Source: an uncultured Bacteroides sp.
GTDB lineage: Bacteria; Bacillota; Clostridia; Lachnospirales; Lachnospiraceae
Assembly (NCBI GenBank): GCA_945913015.1
Contig: CAMECH010000006.1
Coordinates: 1 to 64,000, forward strand
Direction: 5' to 3'
Length of the DNA stretch: 64,000 bases
This document shows, in pieces, positions 54,603 through 63,227 of this stretch; within the stretch, counting starts at the first letter, position 1, and every line of letters begins with the position of its first letter. The position numbers were made by a program, and so were the translations under genes. The notes beneath the pieces were generated by a model. The model was not told where the DNA came from. It did no database searches and saw only the letters and a list, made by a program, of their open reading frames with translations.

Positions 54603-56231
54603 TCACATCTGAAATTCTGAAGAAAACGCCATTAAAGAATTCATCCCCTCCATTACAAACGGAAGTATCAATTTCAATAAAATGGCAGCCATCATAGGGA
54701 TAAATGCCACAAATTTCGCAACCGCGCTTTTATTGTCAAGCACTTTATCCTCTCTGATTTTCTGTTTTCCTATCTCAAATTCTCGTTCCCTGCCTATATT
54801 GGCAAATGCAAGCGGTACCGGCAGAACATCACAGGCAGCAAGTCCATCCACAAGTCTTAAAAAAGACTTATTGTACTCTCCCGTTTTCAACTCCTCCAAT
54901 GCCTGAATTCCGTCACCGTCATATCCGTCAATTGTTTTTGCCAGTGCATTCTTAAAATATACGGCAACCATTTCCATATGTGACAGTATCCCCGGCACAT
55001 CAATTCCGTCCTGATACATACACATCTGTACTGTCGCCTGCAATCGTATCACCTCGTTCATAATATTATTTTTGACCGCCTCAAAAGAAAATGCCATTGC
55101 AAACCACGGTCCCCAGTATCCTGCCACCGCTCCTGCCGCTGCCGTTCCGGCTCTTACCATCGGGTGCATTGAAACTTCGGCTCCAATCAGTAAAATCATC
55201 AGGCCTCCCACTATACAGCACAATACCTGCTTTGTTTTAAATTCCCTCACATTGACGTTGGCACACGTCTTTCCAAGCAGTGCTGCGAGCCTGCTGTATT
55301 GCGGATATCTGCGGTTAATCAGTGCATTCTGTATCGCAGCAACCGTCACGGCATACGCTCCGTTTTCGTCATTACCATATGTAAGCAGTTCTATGAGCCT
55401 GCTCTTCTTCGCATATTTCACATACGGATATTTCATTTTCTTTATCATTGCAAATATAATGATTGAAAGCAGTGATACTATAATTGTCCCCATGACTCCG
55501 GCACTGCTTTCATAATGCGCTGCCAGACCGGGAACATTTCCCACCGCCCACTGCTCCATCGGTTTCATCGCAAACAACGGAATCAGCGTTACCATGAACA
55601 AACCAGAAAATGCATTATCCGTCTTTGCAGACAAATTAATCTCATCATTGATATCCGCTATAAGCATATTGAGATTATTGATAAAAACAGAGCCGCCTTC
55701 ATCCGCTTTATCCCCTTCTGTCTTCACCATATAACACATCGAAAAAAACATGAGAAAGTATGAATCAGGGCATATGGATTTATAGTATTCAATGGTCTCC
55801 TCATAATCGTCTTTTGAAAGAAGCTCATTAATCAGATTGCCATGCATACTCATCTCAGGTCTGGCGTTCATTATTGTATCCGCAAGTGCTTCCTCAAGAT
55901 TGTTACAATACCTGTATTGAAACACCATGTCATTTAAGAAATCCTCAAACTGTTCCAGAAGTCTTATATTTATCTTTGAGTACACATGTGCCTCATATGC
56001 ACCGTTAATGACCGGCACAAGTACTGCCGCCAGAGTTATCCAGTACAAAGACATCTCAAATGAAATGAGAAATATGAATGCCGCAATGCTTATAATTGCT
56101 TTGACAGCAAGCAGCTTTTTTGTCTCATCCATAATCTTGCGCCTGCTTCCCGGATACAGCACACTCATGCGGAATATAACTCTCTGCACAAGTTCCCTTT
56201 CAAGCAGAAATTTCTCAAGCCATTTATGCAA
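54603..56231 (-). CDS. TadB/TadC-like membrane platform protein, apparent two-domain fusion
   Basis: A 542-residue polytopic protein. Two hydrophobic helices near residues 40-85 precede a T2SSF-like segment (LLEQFEDFLNDMVFQYRYCN, NLEEALAD), then more helices near residues 210-275. The second half repeats the plan: VLCCIVGGLMILLIGAEV, a helical NEVIRLQATVQMCMYQDGID segment, and terminal helices. TadB and TadC are normally separate proteins of about 300 residues, so this looks like a fusion. The TTG start overlaps the ATPase gene by eight bases without a good ribosome site, suggesting coupling. Confidence 0.75.
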   Translation of the reverse strand: MHKWLEKFLLERELVQRVIFRMSVLYPGSRRKIMDETKKLLAVKAIISIAAFIFLISFEMSLYWITLAAVLVPVINGAYEAHVYSKINIRLLEQFEDFLNDMVFQYRYCNNLEEALADTIMNARPEMSMHGNLINELLSKDDYEETIEYYKSICPDSYFLMFFSMCYMVKTEGDKADEGGSVFINNLNMLIADINDEINLSAKTDNAFSGLFMVTLIPLFAMKPMEQWAVGNVPGLAAHYESSAGVMGTIIVSLLSIIIFAMIKKMKYPYVKYAKKSRLIELLTYGNDENGAYAVTVAAIQNALINRRYPQYSRLAALLGKTCANVNVREFKTKQVLCCIVGGLMILLIGAEVSMHPMVRAGTAAAGAVAGYWGPWFAMAFSFEAVKNNIMNEVIRLQATVQMCMYQDGIDVPGILSHMEMVAVYFKNALAKTIDGYDGDGIQALEELKTGEYNKSFLRLVDGLAACDVLPVPLAFANIGREREFEIGKQKIREDKVLDNKSAVAKFVAFIPMMAAILLKLILPFVMEGMNSLMAFSSEFQM

Positions 56232-57846
56232 ATTCGTTTAAAAACGCCTCTCTTTCCTCTTCATTAAGCCACGCAGAAATTTTCTCCGCCACAACCGGCG
56301 TTACAGCTTCCTTATGCACATATTTTCCATTCTCAAAAGCGATTATCTCTCTTATGTGGTAACTTCCGTGCAATATATTTCCGACACTGTCAGAGGCTTC
56401 TTCGGTTACAATTTCGTTTATCCGTTCTATCCTTCTGTTTCCTTCGCCGTCCATCCCAACATGTATGTCAAAACGTATAACTTCTGTCACCTGCCGCCTC
56501 GCAGCCTGCTCATCCTGATAAATGTTTTCCGACAGCAGCGCATTTGCCATTGCACTGACAAGTGACTGTGTTGTTCCGGCATGGTGCGTAAACATTGTAA
56601 ATACTGATGCCGTAAGTCCCATCTGAATCATCCAGCCTGCGACAGGCGCCGTTGCAACCTCTCCGAGAATATTTACCGAGCCATCCGTCTTTTTCTGCAG
56701 GTCAAGCCCCTCCTGCCCGCTTATTGAATCCGTCTCCCTGAATGTCACTATATTTCGTTCAGGATATATATCTCTTAAATGCAGTTCAAAAGCCAGCTCC
56801 TGCACTCTTAAATTGAAGTCGGGATTAATATACTCTATAAGTGCCATAAGAAGAGTTGTCTTTCCGCTTCCCTGACTCCCCGTTATCGCACAGTTCTGAC
56901 ATCCCTTAACAAGATACGGAAGGAACCGCTCTATAAGCTCATGATTTTCCTGATTGTACAAATCTTTAAGTCTGCTTTTTGAACTTTTATTGAATTTTCT
57001 CACAAAAAACACCCAGCTCTCGCAAAACGGCGGCCGCGCAACCACTACTCTCGAATGGTCAAACATATCATTAACAATATATCCCCGGCTTCTTGACAGA
57101 TGTCCCGGCCTGTTGTGCCTGTAAATATTATTGCATATTCTTTCCAGCTCCCGCTCACTTCCGAACTTAAGAAACGCCAGATTAACCGACCTCCCTCGCC
57201 AGAATATCCAGAGCGTCTTGTTTTCTCCGGATGTACCCGACACTCCTCCCGATACCCCGTCAATGTTCATCTCCCTGATGTCATCTGCAATCCCCAGACC
57301 TTTGTACAGGCAGTAAATCCTCTGTGTGACAATTTCAAGCTTCTCAATAAAGTTCAATGCAGGCCTGTACTGATGATAAAGGAAACAAATATCCTCATCT
57401 CGTATTATCCTGCGTTTTTCAAACCCGCCCTGCAAAAGAAGCTCTGTAAGTGCCTCTTTTCCGTAGCTCTTTTCAAACACATGCAGAAGTATCTGAAATT
57501 TGTCCCATACCGACATCTTTTCATCCTGTTCAAAGCAAATCAGCTCATTAATATTTCTTTCGCTGACGCGGTACTTTTCAATAAGAATATCCTGTATCAT
57601 ATCCTTGACATACTGCTTTGCCAGAGTATCTCCCACCGCACAGGTTTTCAGCGCATACCTGAGCTTCTTTTTTCTTGCCTCAAGCATCTCATATGATTTC
57701 CTGCTCAGATTTGCCTCATAAATATTTTCCCTCATTATCTGGTTAAATGTATCCGACATGCATACAATGAGTTCCTGCAGTGACGGCAGTCTTGTATACT
57801 TTCTGGCACCTTTACTCAGCAGTACGTGAATTCCCATATCACACAT
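56224..57846 (-). CDS. CpaF/TadA-like secretion ATPase
   Basis: A 540-residue type II/IV secretion ATPase. The N-terminal half is helical and divergent. The C-terminal core has Walker A ITGSQGSGKTT, an Asp/His box near ELAFELHLRDIYPERN, Walker B SVNILGEVA and the HHAGTTQSLVSAMANALLS segment. It would power assembly of a Tad/Flp-type pilus or a secretion pseudopilus. The start overlaps the TadZ-like gene by eight bases (ATGTGTGA), with AGGG upstream. It is longer than usual CpaF (about 450). Confidence 0.85.
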   Translation of the reverse strand: MCDMGIHVLLSKGARKYTRLPSLQELIVCMSDTFNQIMRENIYEANLSRKSYEMLEARKKKLRYALKTCAVGDTLAKQYVKDMIQDILIEKYRVSERNINELICFEQDEKMSVWDKFQILLHVFEKSYGKEALTELLLQGGFEKRRIIRDEDICFLYHQYRPALNFIEKLEIVTQRIYCLYKGLGIADDIREMNIDGVSGGVSGTSGENKTLWIFWRGRSVNLAFLKFGSERELERICNNIYRHNRPGHLSRSRGYIVNDMFDHSRVVVARPPFCESWVFFVRKFNKSSKSRLKDLYNQENHELIERFLPYLVKGCQNCAITGSQGSGKTTLLMALIEYINPDFNLRVQELAFELHLRDIYPERNIVTFRETDSISGQEGLDLQKKTDGSVNILGEVATAPVAGWMIQMGLTASVFTMFTHHAGTTQSLVSAMANALLSENIYQDEQAARRQVTEVIRFDIHVGMDGEGNRRIERINEIVTEEASDSVGNILHGSYHIREIIAFENGKYVHKEAVTPVVAEKISAWLNEEEREAFLNEFA

Positions 57847-58657
57847 TAATCATCCCTGCCTTTGTAAGAAGTTTTCCTGTAAGCTCCCTGACCTCACACA
57901 TAAAATTATAATTAAAGCTGCGTCTGGAACATCTCAGATTTTCTTTGAGGAATTCCTTTGTTCTGCCTGAAAGCACTGCATCCATGAATTCACTGTTATA
58001 CGGAATAACTCCGATATCACTCTTAGAAATGTTGAATTTGCCGGCAATATTTTTCACCGTGTAATGATTAGACTCATCATAACGCCCTATAATGTACATT
58101 ACTTTGCTGCCGCAATTTACCTTTTCAAACTGTTCCCTTGCATAGTGTATAAGCTCCGGGTTCTGGTTCAGATTGATTACACACAAGTCAGCATTTTCAA
58201 AGAGCAGGTCGGAAATTCTCCCCTGACTTCCCTGATGGTCTACAAAAGTAATATCAAACTCTCTGCCACATGACTCTAAAAGCTTCGGAAGACTTGTTGC
58301 CATTCTCTCCGTAAATACAGCCTCATTGCTTCTTTTTGTTGACGGAATATAGTAATTAAGGCCTTTTACAATTTCAACGAGATAATCTTCCATCTCTTCA
58401 CAGACAAATGTATTAAGCGCCATACTGCTCATAACGCCGTCTATTCCCTTATCTGCATAACACGTAAATTCTTCGCGTACAAACGCCTGATTGCTCCTTT
58501 CCCCAAGAAACGTCTGGTCTAAGTAATTGTTTGAAAATCCACTCTGAAAAGATACCGTGCGGTAACTGTATAAGAGTGAAGACATAATTGCCATGCACGT
58601 CAGGTTCGACGTTGTGGCTCCATGCCCGCACAGCGGGCTCCAAAATACAATATTCAT
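57839..58657 (-). CDS. TadZ/CpaE-like MinD-fold protein with altered P-loop
   Basis: A 272-residue protein, first gene of the Tad-like cluster. It starts MNIVFWSPLCGHGATTSNLT, a MinD-type N-terminus in which the deviant Walker A has GHGATTS instead of KGGxGKT, so both P-loop lysines are missing. The Walker-like FDITFVDHQGSQGRISDLL and the ADLCVINLNQNPELI segment fit a CpaE/TadZ localisation protein. The start has no strong ribosome site; a CTGCTT/AAGCAG mini-hairpin lies just before it. Confidence 0.75.
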   Translation of the reverse strand: MNIVFWSPLCGHGATTSNLTCMAIMSSLLYSYRTVSFQSGFSNNYLDQTFLGERSNQAFVREEFTCYADKGIDGVMSSMALNTFVCEEMEDYLVEIVKGLNYYIPSTKRSNEAVFTERMATSLPKLLESCGREFDITFVDHQGSQGRISDLLFENADLCVINLNQNPELIHYAREQFEKVNCGSKVMYIIGRYDESNHYTVKNIAGKFNISKSDIGVIPYNSEFMDAVLSGRTKEFLKENLRCSRRSFNYNFMCEVRELTGKLLTKAGMINV

Positions 58658-58731
58658 TCTGCTTCAAGCAGCGATGAATTTGAAAGATGGTTTAAAACCA
58701 AAGAATTTTTAGGTAAGATTGATTGTAACTT

Positions 58732-58770
58732 AAAAAGCAAAAATTGTAAAGTACAATTTTTGCTCTTTTT
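58732..58770. terminator. Bidirectional terminator after the lipoprotein gene
   Basis: GCAAAAATTGTA (58737-58748) and TACAATTTTTGC (58752-58763) form a perfect 12-bp stem with a three-base loop, with a T tract on both strands. It separates the lipoprotein gene from the Tad-like cluster. Confidence 0.9.
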
Positions 58771-58791
58771 TCAAATATATTCTGTTTTGTT

Positions 58792-59124
58792 TTACTGCTT
58801 TTCAAGTGTAAGGTTTGAAGATGCATTGTTTAATGTCAGTGTCTTCTTTTCTATCAGGACATTATATTCAATGTTGTTGTCCGTTCCGAGATATGTATAT
58901 GAAATCTTAAGCTTATCGTTATCAAGCGAATAATTAATAGGAATAACTATTCCCTCTCCCAGATCCATATTGCCTGTTCCATCCTCGTTAAATTCATATA
59001 CAGTTACAGCGTCATTCTGCTTACAGCTCCATTTTCCTACAATGTTCTTCTTTCCGCATGCTGCCAGTGATATCATCAGTACAAATGCACAAGCCACACA
59101 AACAATCTTATTAATTTTCTTCAT
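58792..59124 (-). CDS. Small lipoprotein
   Basis: A 110-residue protein with a lipoprotein signal: MKKINKIVCVACAFVLMISL followed by the lipobox LAAC-GKK. The mature part (IVGKWSCKQNDAVTVYEF, NEDGTGNMDL, KLKISYTYLGTDN) resembles lipocalin-like DUF5640-type domains common in Clostridia. The function is unknown and it is likely on the outer face of the membrane. It is monocistronic, with an extended -10 promoter upstream and a terminator downstream. Confidence 0.85.
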   Translation of the reverse strand: MKKINKIVCVACAFVLMISLAACGKKNIVGKWSCKQNDAVTVYEFNEDGTGNMDLGEGIVIPINYSLDNDKLKISYTYLGTDNNIEYNVLIEKKTLTLNNASSNLTLEKQ

Positions 59125-59148
59125 CTCTTCCTCCGTTTCGTGATACTA

Positions 59149-59157
59149 ATTATATCA
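59149..59157 (-). promoter_or_regulatory. Extended -10 promoter of the lipoprotein gene
   Basis: Minus-strand TG-A-TATAAT (59149-59157), about 25 bases before the start codon. No good -35 box is seen at normal spacing. Confidence 0.5.
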
Positions 59158-59182
59158 CATCAAAATATTCCTGAGTACAATA

Positions 59183-60595
59183 TTACTGTAATTTGCCGCA
59201 CAGCATTTCCACAACCTTTGTAAACTGCATTCCGTGTGAAGCCTTAACCAGTATATTATCTCCTGCCTTTACAATATTACCAAGGTCAGCAAGCATTGAA
59301 TCTCTGTCTTCATAATAATAAACTTTTGTTTCAGAACCTTCTGCGCCCTCCGCTGTCTCTTTGGACAGATTTCCTGCTGCAATCAGTATGTCTATTTTCT
59401 TTTTTGCCGCATACTCTCCTATTTCATGGTGGAGCTGCCTTTCATTTCCACCAAGCTCAAACATATCACCAAGAACGCATACTTTTCTTCCGACGGCATC
59501 ACTAAGTACATCTATTGACGCCTTCATTGAAACCGGATTGGCATTATAGCAGTCATCAATTACTATCATGTCATTGACATGTATAATATTGTTACGTCCG
59601 CTGATTGCTTCAAGACTTTCAATTCCGGCTTTAATCTGTGATAAGTCAAGTCCCATCAGCCTTCCTACCGAAGCTGCTGCCATCGCATTGTAAACCATAT
59701 GGCGCCCAGGAATAGGAATGTGTACATTTATTATATCAGGTATTCCCGAATTTTCTTTCGGAATACAGATGTCGCAGTCTGTTCCGTCAAGCCCTCTGTT
59801 CACAATACTATCCGCATACATCCCTACACCGTTTCTCAGTCTGTCATTCTCAATCCCGAAGAAATGCGGTGTTCTGCCGTTGACCTGTGATATGGTTACA
59901 AGCTTATCATCATCTCCGTTAAGCACAACAGAACCGTCTTTAGCTATTGACTTGAAAATCTCTGTCTTGGCCTTAAGTATTCCGTCCCTTGTCTTTAAAT
60001 TCTCAAGGTGGCATATTCCAATGTTGGTAATAACACAAATATCAGGCTTTGCAATTTTTGTAAGCCTCGTCATCTCACCGAAATCACTGATTCCCATTTC
60101 AAGAACCGCAACTTCATTCTCCTCTGTCATTCTGAAAACTGTAAGCGGGAGGCCTATTTCGTTGTTAAAATTACCTGCCGTTTTTAATACATTATACTTC
60201 TGTGAAAGCACTGCTGCGATAGTTTCTTTTGTGCTGGTCTTTCCCACACTCCCGGTAATGCCCACAACTTTAATATCAAGCTGGCTTCTGTAAAACTCCG
60301 CAATGTCCTTTAATGCCTGCAAAGATGATGTAACCTCAATATACGGATGCCCTCCTGATATCTCTTCATCAAGAACTTTCTCAGAAATACAGCAGGCAGC
60401 ACCATTTTCATATACTGACTTAATAAACGAATGTCCGTCAACGCGCTCACCCGCAATTGCAATGAAAAGACAGTCTTTCTCAGCCTTTCTGCTGTCAGTT
60501 GTAACCGACATAACAAGTTTTTGTCCGTCAATGTCGCTTCCGTGTAATATTCCGCCGCATGCCTTGGCTATGTTACTCAAAGTCATATTTTTCAT
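59183..60595 (-). CDS. murF: UDP-N-acetylmuramoyl-tripeptide-D-alanyl-D-alanine ligase
   Basis: Adds D-Ala-D-Ala to the peptidoglycan precursor in the cytosol; 470 residues. It has the N-terminal Mur ligase domain with SVTTDSRKAEKDCLFIA, the P-loop GITGSVGKTSTKETI, the central NFNNEIGLPLTVFRM and VLEMGISDFGEM, and the C-terminal VIDDCYNANPVSMKA. It lies 15 bases after ddl, whose product it uses. The ribosome site is weak (CTGGAATA). Confidence 0.96.
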   Translation of the reverse strand: MKNMTLSNIAKACGGILHGSDIDGQKLVMSVTTDSRKAEKDCLFIAIAGERVDGHSFIKSVYENGAACCISEKVLDEEISGGHPYIEVTSSLQALKDIAEFYRSQLDIKVVGITGSVGKTSTKETIAAVLSQKYNVLKTAGNFNNEIGLPLTVFRMTEENEVAVLEMGISDFGEMTRLTKIAKPDICVITNIGICHLENLKTRDGILKAKTEIFKSIAKDGSVVLNGDDDKLVTISQVNGRTPHFFGIENDRLRNGVGMYADSIVNRGLDGTDCDICIPKENSGIPDIINVHIPIPGRHMVYNAMAAASVGRLMGLDLSQIKAGIESLEAISGRNNIIHVNDMIVIDDCYNANPVSMKASIDVLSDAVGRKVCVLGDMFELGGNERQLHHEIGEYAAKKKIDILIAAGNLSKETAEGAEGSETKVYYYEDRDSMLADLGNIVKAGDNILVKASHGMQFTKVVEMLCGKLQ

Positions 60596-60610
60596 TATTC
60601 CAGACCAATC

Positions 60611-61708
60611 CTAATCCTGATATTTTTCAAATGAAACTTCTATAAGACGCTCACATAAATCATCATAGCTCATTCCCTGTGCTGCCGCCTCCTGCGGAAC
60701 AAGACTTGTTCCCGTCATCCCCGGAAGCGTGTTCATCTCAAGACAGTAAATTTGTCCGTCTTCTCCGAGCAGGCAGTCTACCCTTCCGTATGTCTCAAGA
60801 CCTACAGCCTTAGCTGCCATCACTGCATATTCCTTCATCTTATCGGCAATTTCGTCAGGGATATCAGCAGGACAGGTGTCCTTTGTCATACCCGGAACAT
60901 ATTTATTCTTATAGTCGTAAAATCCCTGAAGAGGAGTTATCTCAATTACAGGAAGTGCTTTGTTATTAATTATTCCGACCGAAAATTCCCTTCCCTTAAT
61001 ATATTTTTCTACAATCACCTCATCTTCAAGGCTAAATGCCTCATCAAATGCTTTTACGAGAGACTGCTCATCATCTGCAATTGAAACTCCCACGCTTGAG
61101 CCTCCGCAGCAAGGCTTAACGATACAAGGAAAACCAACATTTTCTCCAACCTCTTTCATCATAAGGCTGTATGTATTTTTAAGGTCAGTGCGCATTTCCT
61201 TATTCATCATAAGCCTTATACCGGATGGCATAGGTACACCTGCACTTACCATAACCAGTTTCGTAATGTTTTTGTTCATGGATATTGCACTGCTTAAATA
61301 TCCGGTTCCCGTATATTTTATTCCGAGCAGGTCAAATGCTCCCTGAATCTTTCCATCCTCGCCATTAGAGCCATGCAGACCCATAAATACGATGTCTGCA
61401 GCTTTACATGCGTCAAGCACCTGCGGTCCAAAGAAGCTTTCTCCTGCTGCCTTTCTCTTATTTACCATATCAGGTATATCAGGCGTTGCTTCTTTCAGCT
61501 TCTTCTCAAGCTCATTAAGGTCTGTGTCCGCGTTAAAAATTTCATTGATGTCGTCATACTTTTTGTCCACTCCAAGAAATACGTCCACTACCTCTGCCTT
61601 GTGCCCTTTGCGCCTTAAAGCTGCGCAGACTCTTGTGCCTGTTACGACAGACACATCTCTCTCACTGCTTGTTCCTGCTGCCAGGACGATAATCCTTAAC
61701 TGTTCCAT
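60611..61708 (-). CDS. ddl: D-alanine-D-alanine ligase
   Basis: ATP-grasp ligase making D-Ala-D-Ala for peptidoglycan; about 365 residues. It has VLAAGTSSERDVSVVTG, MGLHGSNGEDGKIQGAFDL, GIKYTGTGYLSSAISMNK, VEKYIKGREFSVGI and EMNTLPGMTGTSLVPQ. The EMNTLPGMT stretch holds metal ligands. I chose the ATG at 61706-61708 because GGAG lies upstream. The ddl-murF order indicates one transcript. Confidence 0.95.
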   Translation of the reverse strand: MEQLRIIVLAAGTSSERDVSVVTGTRVCAALRRKGHKAEVVDVFLGVDKKYDDINEIFNADTDLNELEKKLKEATPDIPDMVNKRKAAGESFFGPQVLDACKAADIVFMGLHGSNGEDGKIQGAFDLLGIKYTGTGYLSSAISMNKNITKLVMVSAGVPMPSGIRLMMNKEMRTDLKNTYSLMMKEVGENVGFPCIVKPCCGGSSVGVSIADDEQSLVKAFDEAFSLEDEVIVEKYIKGREFSVGIINNKALPVIEITPLQGFYDYKNKYVPGMTKDTCPADIPDEIADKMKEYAVMAAKAVGLETYGRVDCLLGEDGQIYCLEMNTLPGMTGTSLVPQEAAAQGMSYDDLCERLIEVSFEKYQD

Positions 61709-61734
61709 GACCTGCTCCTTAAAATTTATAAAAT

Positions 61735-63105
61735 TCAATCCCTCTGACTAAGCGGCACATATTCTGTTCTCGGACATACATTCATATATGCCGGACGAAT
61801 AATCTTTCCGCAGTTAATCAGCTCTTCTATTCTATGCGCACTCCAGCCCGATATTCTTGCAATTGCAAATATCGGAGTATACAGCTCCATAGGTAAGTCA
61901 AGCATACTATACACGAATCCGCTGTAAAAGTCTACATTTGCACTTACACCTTTATAAATTTTACGCTCATTTGCTATAAGTCCCGATGCAATCCTTTCAA
62001 CATTTGAATAGAGCATATACTCATCATGCCTGTTTTTTTCTATCGAAAGCTGCTCCACAAAGCCCTTGAACACATTGGCTCTCGGGTCAGACAGCGAATA
62101 TACTGCGTGTCCCATTCCGTATATAAGTCCTGTTTTATCAAATGCTTCCTTATGAAGAATCTTATCGAGATATTCCCTGATTTCATCTTCATCATTCCAG
62201 TCCTTCACATGTTCCTTTATATCCCGGAACATCTTAACAACCTTAATATTGGCGCCTCCATGCTTAGGTCCTTTAAGCGAACCGAGCGATGATACCACTG
62301 ATGAGTAGGTATCTGTTCCCGATGACGTAACAACATGCGTCGTAAATGTTGAATTATTACCACCGCCGTGTTCCGCATGCAGAACAAGCGCCAGGTCAAG
62401 TATCTTTGCCTCAAATGGTGTATAGCTGCTGTCAGGTCTTAAAAGATGCAGAATATTCTCTGCCGTCGACAACTCCGCTCTTGGCTCATGAATTATAAGA
62501 CTGCCTCCGACATGCGCATGTCTGTATGCCTGATAACTGTATACAGCAAGCAGCGGAAACTCCGATATAAGCTGCAGGCTCTGCCTTACAACATTCGGAA
62601 CGCTGATGTCGTCAGCCTTGTCATCATATGAATACAGCATCAGCACGCTTCTTGCCATTGCATTCATAATATCTGCGCTCGGCTTCTTCATTATTATATC
62701 GCGCACAAAATTAGGCGGTATGCACCTGTAGCCCCCAAGAAGCCCGTTAAATTCAGCAAGTTCCTGTGCATTCGGAAGCTTTCCGAATATAAGAAGATAT
62801 GTTACCTCCTCAAAGCCAAACCTCTTGTCATCATTAAATCCTTTTATAATTTCTTCAACATCAATGCCTCTGTAATACAGCTTTCCCTCACAAGGTACGC
62901 TCGTTCCGTCAGGCAGTTTCTCACTTGATTTGATTTCACTGATTTCCGTAAGCCCCGTAAGTACGCCCTTGCCGTTGACATCTCTAAGTCCCCTCTTAAC
63001 CTGATGTTTGTCATACAGCGAAATATCAATTCTGTTTGATTCCCTGCATTTTTTGGCAAGTGCCTTTATCTGCGGTGTTATAGTTGAAAAAGATTTCTCA
63101 TCCAC
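61735..63105 (-). CDS. gltA: Citrate synthase
   Basis: Si-type citrate synthase of 456 residues. It has YRGIDVEEIIKGF, the catalytic HAEHGGGNNSTFTTHVV and GLIYGMGHAVYSLSDPRA histidine regions, and NVDFYSGFVYSMLDLP with the catalytic Asp. The start is GTG at 63103-63105, with AGGGGG about eight bases upstream; the ATG three bases later is out of frame. It precedes ddl by 26 bases but its metabolic role is unrelated. Other TCA genes are not in view. Confidence 0.94.
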   Translation of the reverse strand: MDEKSFSTITPQIKALAKKCRESNRIDISLYDKHQVKRGLRDVNGKGVLTGLTEISEIKSSEKLPDGTSVPCEGKLYYRGIDVEEIIKGFNDDKRFGFEEVTYLLIFGKLPNAQELAEFNGLLGGYRCIPPNFVRDIIMKKPSADIMNAMARSVLMLYSYDDKADDISVPNVVRQSLQLISEFPLLAVYSYQAYRHAHVGGSLIIHEPRAELSTAENILHLLRPDSSYTPFEAKILDLALVLHAEHGGGNNSTFTTHVVTSSGTDTYSSVVSSLGSLKGPKHGGANIKVVKMFRDIKEHVKDWNDEDEIREYLDKILHKEAFDKTGLIYGMGHAVYSLSDPRANVFKGFVEQLSIEKNRHDEYMLYSNVERIASGLIANERKIYKGVSANVDFYSGFVYSMLDLPMELYTPIFAIARISGWSAHRIEELINCGKIIRPAYMNVCPRTEYVPLSQRD

Positions 63106-63136
63106 TTAACTGACCCCCTTTTTGCGTATTAATACT

Positions 63137-63166
63137 AGGATAACATACCGGGCACACTCATTCCAA
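63137..63166 (-). promoter_or_regulatory. Probable promoter of the citrate synthase gene
   Basis: Minus-strand TTGGAA (63161-63166) and TATCCT (63137-63142) with an 18-base spacer. Confidence 0.5.
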
Positions 63167-63227
63167 TAAATAATTTATTAACCGTATAATAATTATTTAT
63201 AAATACTTCGTCGTCTTCCCTTCGCCA

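Noticed and set aside
58622..58933. Plus-strand ORF starting inside the TadZ-like gene
   Set aside because: It is antisense to two genes and crosses a strong bidirectional terminator.
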